Source: Spirosoma sp. 48-14
GTDB lineage: Bacteria > Bacteroidota > Bacteroidia > Cytophagales > Spirosomataceae
Direction of reading: 5' to 3'
Length of the DNA: 64,000 bases
Assembly: GCF_001898575.1 (NCBI RefSeq)
Contig: NZ_MKUD01000028.1
Coordinates: 62,001 to 126,000, forward strand
In this document: positions 61,817 through 64,000 of the stretch, piece after piece
How positions within the stretch are numbered: the stretch's first letter is position 1
Layout of the letters: every line of letters starts with the position of its first letter
Notes under the pieces: model-generated
Databases searched by the model: none
The model's input: only the letters and a program-made list of their open reading frames with translations
Told to the model about the DNA's origin: nothing
Made by a program: the position numbers and the translations under genes

Positions 61817-62932
61817 TTACACAACAATCATTCGGTCGCGGGCAATGGTACGCCATTCGCCGGAGATCGTCCCCGCTTCGACCGTGTAGGCTCGTTCATA
61901 GAGTGCCACCGTTGGGCAAATGTGGTTGGGAATGCCGTAGAACACATCACCCACTTTGTAGGAATGTCCTTCGCCAGCTTCCAAAACCAGATGCTCTTCA
62001 CTCTGACCGACGGCTTTCAATTCGGGTGCATTCAGGAAAGTTACCCGTTGGACTAATTCACCTTCGGCAGCTACCGACTTATGCCCTAGATCGACGCAAA
62101 TTCTGGTTGATGTGGGTAACGAAATCACACGGGCAACGACCAGAGCAGCTGGCAGGAATGCTTGTTCTGGCAAAATAGTCTGATAGCCTTTGTCCCAGTA
62201 AATGAATGTACCAGGACTACATTCTACCTCCGGACGTTTGGCATGAATCGGGAACGACGGGCTACCTCCAGCCACAATAATCGGTTTACCATGCCCTTTG
62301 GCAGCCAGTGTTTCACTCAACAACTGCACCGGCCAGAAACCGGCATCGCATTCAATGGTCCGGGCGCCAATGTCAGGGTTTCGCAATTGACCGTCGTAGG
62401 CATGTAATCCAACAGGCTGCACACCCGGCAGTTTTTCCAGCTCCGCATACAGCGTCACCACTGCCTCGCCGGGCGCAATCCCCGTTCGGTTCATGCCCAC
62501 ATTCAGGTCGATATACACGGGTACGACCAGCCCAGCCACCACCGCCTGTTCCGACAAGGCCTGAGCCGTATCTATGTTATCGACCAAGCACGAAAAGCGA
62601 GTCTGCGGATACGTTTTGATCAGATCGATCAGTCGATGAATTTTGGTGGTATTGGGCTGATAGGCCAGCAACACATCGGGTGCCCCAATCATCGCCAGCA
62701 TTTCGGCTTCGGCAATCGTTGCACACTTAAACTTCTGAATACCGGCTTCGAGCAACAGTTGAGCCGCTTCCCGCGATTTGCATGTTTTTATGTGTGGCCG
62801 CAACCGGCTTCGATCACCAATGGTGCTGATGAGCCGGGCAATATTCTGTTTAACCCGCTCCGGGTACACGACCAACGCTGGTGTGTCCAGATGCGACAGA
62901 TCGTTGATGGAATACCAGGATTTCTGTTCCAT
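61817..62932 (-). CDS. D-threonine aldolase / D-serine dehydratase-like PLP enzyme
   Basis: 371 residues, fold-type III (alanine-racemase-like N-terminus). PLP-lysine in LRPHIKTCKSREAA; DTPALVVYPERVKQNI is the family opening. The C-terminal metal pair His-x-Cys in IPNHICPTVAL is the zinc site seen in eukaryotic D-serine dehydratase and D-threonine aldolases. YIDLNVGMNRTGI and LHAYDGQLRN are other conserved blocks. Substrate (D-Thr, D-Ser or 3-hydroxy-D-aspartate) is not decided by sequence. The adjacent RidA, which clears reactive enamines, favours a dehydratase activity (inference). Confidence 0.8.
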   Translation of the reverse strand: MEQKSWYSINDLSHLDTPALVVYPERVKQNIARLISTIGDRSRLRPHIKTCKSREAAQLLLEAGIQKFKCATIAEAEMLAMIGAPDVLLAYQPNTTKIHRLIDLIKTYPQTRFSCLVDNIDTAQALSEQAVVAGLVVPVYIDLNVGMNRTGIAPGEAVVTLYAELEKLPGVQPVGLHAYDGQLRNPDIGARTIECDAGFWPVQLLSETLAAKGHGKPIIVAGGSPSFPIHAKRPEVECSPGTFIYWDKGYQTILPEQAFLPAALVVARVISLPTSTRICVDLGHKSVAAEGELVQRVTFLNAPELKAVGQSEEHLVLEAGEGHSYKVGDVFYGIPNHICPTVALYERAYTVEAGTISGEWRTIARDRMIVV

Positions 62933-62934
62933 GA

Positions 62935-63411
62935 CTAAACCAGTTCAAATAACGCTTCTACCTCAACCGGAATATTGTCGGGCAAGGAGCCCATACCTAC
63001 TGCCGACCGCACACCGATGCCATTTTCGGTCCCCCAGACACTGGCAAACAGCTCGCTACATCCGTTAATCACATAAGGATGGCGCTCGAAATTGGACGTG
63101 CAGTTAACCATGCCCAACACCTTAATAACACGCTTTACCCGATCAAGGCTACCCAGGTGGGTTCGTATCGTAGACAAGATGGTCAGACCAACCTGACGGG
63201 CCGCCAGCTTACCTTGTTCCATGTCCATATCGTCACCAATTCGGCCGATAATCAGGCTTTTGTCATCCTGAACCGGGCCATGTCCTGAAACATACAGATA
63301 CTTGCCGTCGATCAAATAGGGTTTATAAACGCCTAACGGTTGGGGGGCTGGAGGCAAAGAAAGACCCGTTTGGGCAAAGGCTGCTTCAGGAGATAGGATT
63401 TCCGCTTGCAT
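62935..63411 (-). CDS. RidA/YjgF-family reactive-intermediate deaminase
   Basis: 158 residues. RidA proteins hydrolyse enamine/imine intermediates such as 2-aminoacrylate made by PLP dehydratases. Core pattern GKYLYVSGHGPVQDDKSLII, then LSTIRTHLGSLDRVKRVIKV and the catalytic Arg block IGVRSAVGMGSLPDNIPVEV followed by EALFELV. The stop is two bases before the start of the D-amino-acid enzyme, so the two are tightly co-expressed. Confidence 0.88.
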   Translation of the reverse strand: MQAEILSPEAAFAQTGLSLPPAPQPLGVYKPYLIDGKYLYVSGHGPVQDDKSLIIGRIGDDMDMEQGKLAARQVGLTILSTIRTHLGSLDRVKRVIKVLGMVNCTSNFERHPYVINGCSELFASVWGTENGIGVRSAVGMGSLPDNIPVEVEALFELV

Positions 63412-63495
63412 GAGGTTGGTTTAGAGTTTTTAGTTCCTGCAAACTTAATCGAAACCGGGCGACCAGTTACTATCTTGCCGCATATTTCAAAACAT

Positions 63496-63903
63496 ATGAA
63501 GCAACGAATCGCTCACATGGCTCTGGTTGTCGAGGAGTATGACGAGGCCATCCAATTCTACACCGAAAAACTGTCGTTCACTGTGGTTGAAGATACCCGG
63601 CTCAGCGACGATAAACGCTGGGTACGCGTGTCTCCGCCGGGCGCTACTGAATCCTGCCTTCTGTTGGCAAAAGCGGCCAATGAAGACGAACGAAGCCGAA
63701 TCGGAAATCAGACGGGCGGGCGTGTTTTTCTGTTTCTGTTTACCGACGATTTCTGGCGGGATTATCATCGTATGCAGGAGAAAGGCGTCCAGTTCGTTCG
63801 TGAGCCTGTTGAAGAAGCGTACGGAACGGTGGCGGTCTTTGCCGATCTGTATGGCAATCTGTGGGATTTACTCCAGCCCAACGACGACAGTAAAGCTAAT
63901 TAG
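63496..63903 (+). CDS. VOC-family (glyoxalase/bleomycin-resistance fold) protein
   Basis: 135 residues from the ATG at 63496 (MKQRIAHMALVVEEYDEAIQ); the upstream frame extension overlaps the RidA start and is rejected. Two βαβββ modules are visible: HMALVVEEYDEAIQFYTEKL (metal His) and FLFLFTDDFWRDYHRMQEKG ending AVFADLYGNLWDLLQP (C-terminal metal Glu replaced by Asp in NLWDLLQ). Members bind metals and act as glyoxalases, dioxygenases or antibiotic-binding proteins; specific role unknown. Nothing recognisable follows to the window end. Confidence 0.8.
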   Translation: MKQRIAHMALVVEEYDEAIQFYTEKLSFTVVEDTRLSDDKRWVRVSPPGATESCLLLAKAANEDERSRIGNQTGGRVFLFLFTDDFWRDYHRMQEKGVQFVREPVEEAYGTVAVFADLYGNLWDLLQPNDDSKAN

Positions 63904-64000
63904 CACAGTAGACTCAACCCGAACGGTTTAGTAAAATGAGCATATGAGATTAATTGCGCCACTTGGCAGTACTTAGTAGGAGCCGTTTCACAAATTCTTT

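Overview
The window looks like a piece of a Bacteroidota chromosome, most likely Cytophagales close to Spirosoma. Supporting signs are the TTG-N19..21-TAnnTTTG promoters, a GH97 tail, a carboxypeptidase-regulatory/plug/β-barrel outer-membrane protein, prefix-domain MacB/FtsX permeases with PadR regulators, and an arabinose operon next to a Nudix-type (AraR/NrtR-like) regulator. Genus is an inference. No rRNA, tRNA, CRISPR array or intact insertion sequence was seen.

Layout. 1-4.6 kb: GH97 tail, a small exported protein, then PadR, a small PadR-associated membrane protein and a MacB/FtsX permease. 4.7-8.2 kb: a penicillin-acylase-family hydrolase, then AhpD and AhpC (reverse strand). 8.5-17.4 kb: array 1, one PadR followed by three orphan permeases (reverse strand), with a long regulatory region. 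17.4-21.1 kb: two secreted proteins and a divergent DNA-binding-like membrane protein. 21.1-24.1 kb: two broken genes, an AbiEi/AbiEii toxin-antitoxin pair with an operator palindrome, and an AraC regulator. 24.2-36.1 kb: S33 hydrolase, OmpA-like and two hypothetical exported proteins, a TPR histidine kinase/LuxR response regulator pair, a permease relic, an outer-membrane barrel, a secreted repeat protein and a membrane AraC regulator. 36.2-47.5 kb: array 2, one PadR followed by four orphan permeases (reverse strand). 47.5-48.6 kb: regulatory region, a candidate small RNA and osmC. 49.2-59.7 kb: pectate lyase, pectinesterase, AraR-like regulator, araB, araA, GH51 arabinofuranosidase, araD and galM, a coherent pectin/arabinan-to-pentose-phosphate set. 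59.8-64 kb: methyltransferase, M19 dipeptidase, D-threonine aldolase/D-serine dehydratase-like enzyme, RidA and a VOC protein.

The most notable signal is the permease system: eight large MacB/FtsX-type permeases plus one relic, with no ABC ATPase gene in 64 kb. Both multi-gene arrays are headed by PadR. Both have the same upstream plan: two TGTCC-N6-GGACA-type dyads centred exactly 21 bp apart, a hairpin, and a -24/-12-like core promoter 64-65 bp from the proximal dyad. This looks like σ54/enhancer-type control, although the -12 element is imperfect. The second striking feature is the number of long imperfect inverted repeats (at least eight unrelated families, roughly 75-140 bp) that fill gene junctions. 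Some supply stop codons, and short palindromes related to one family lie in frame inside three permease genes.
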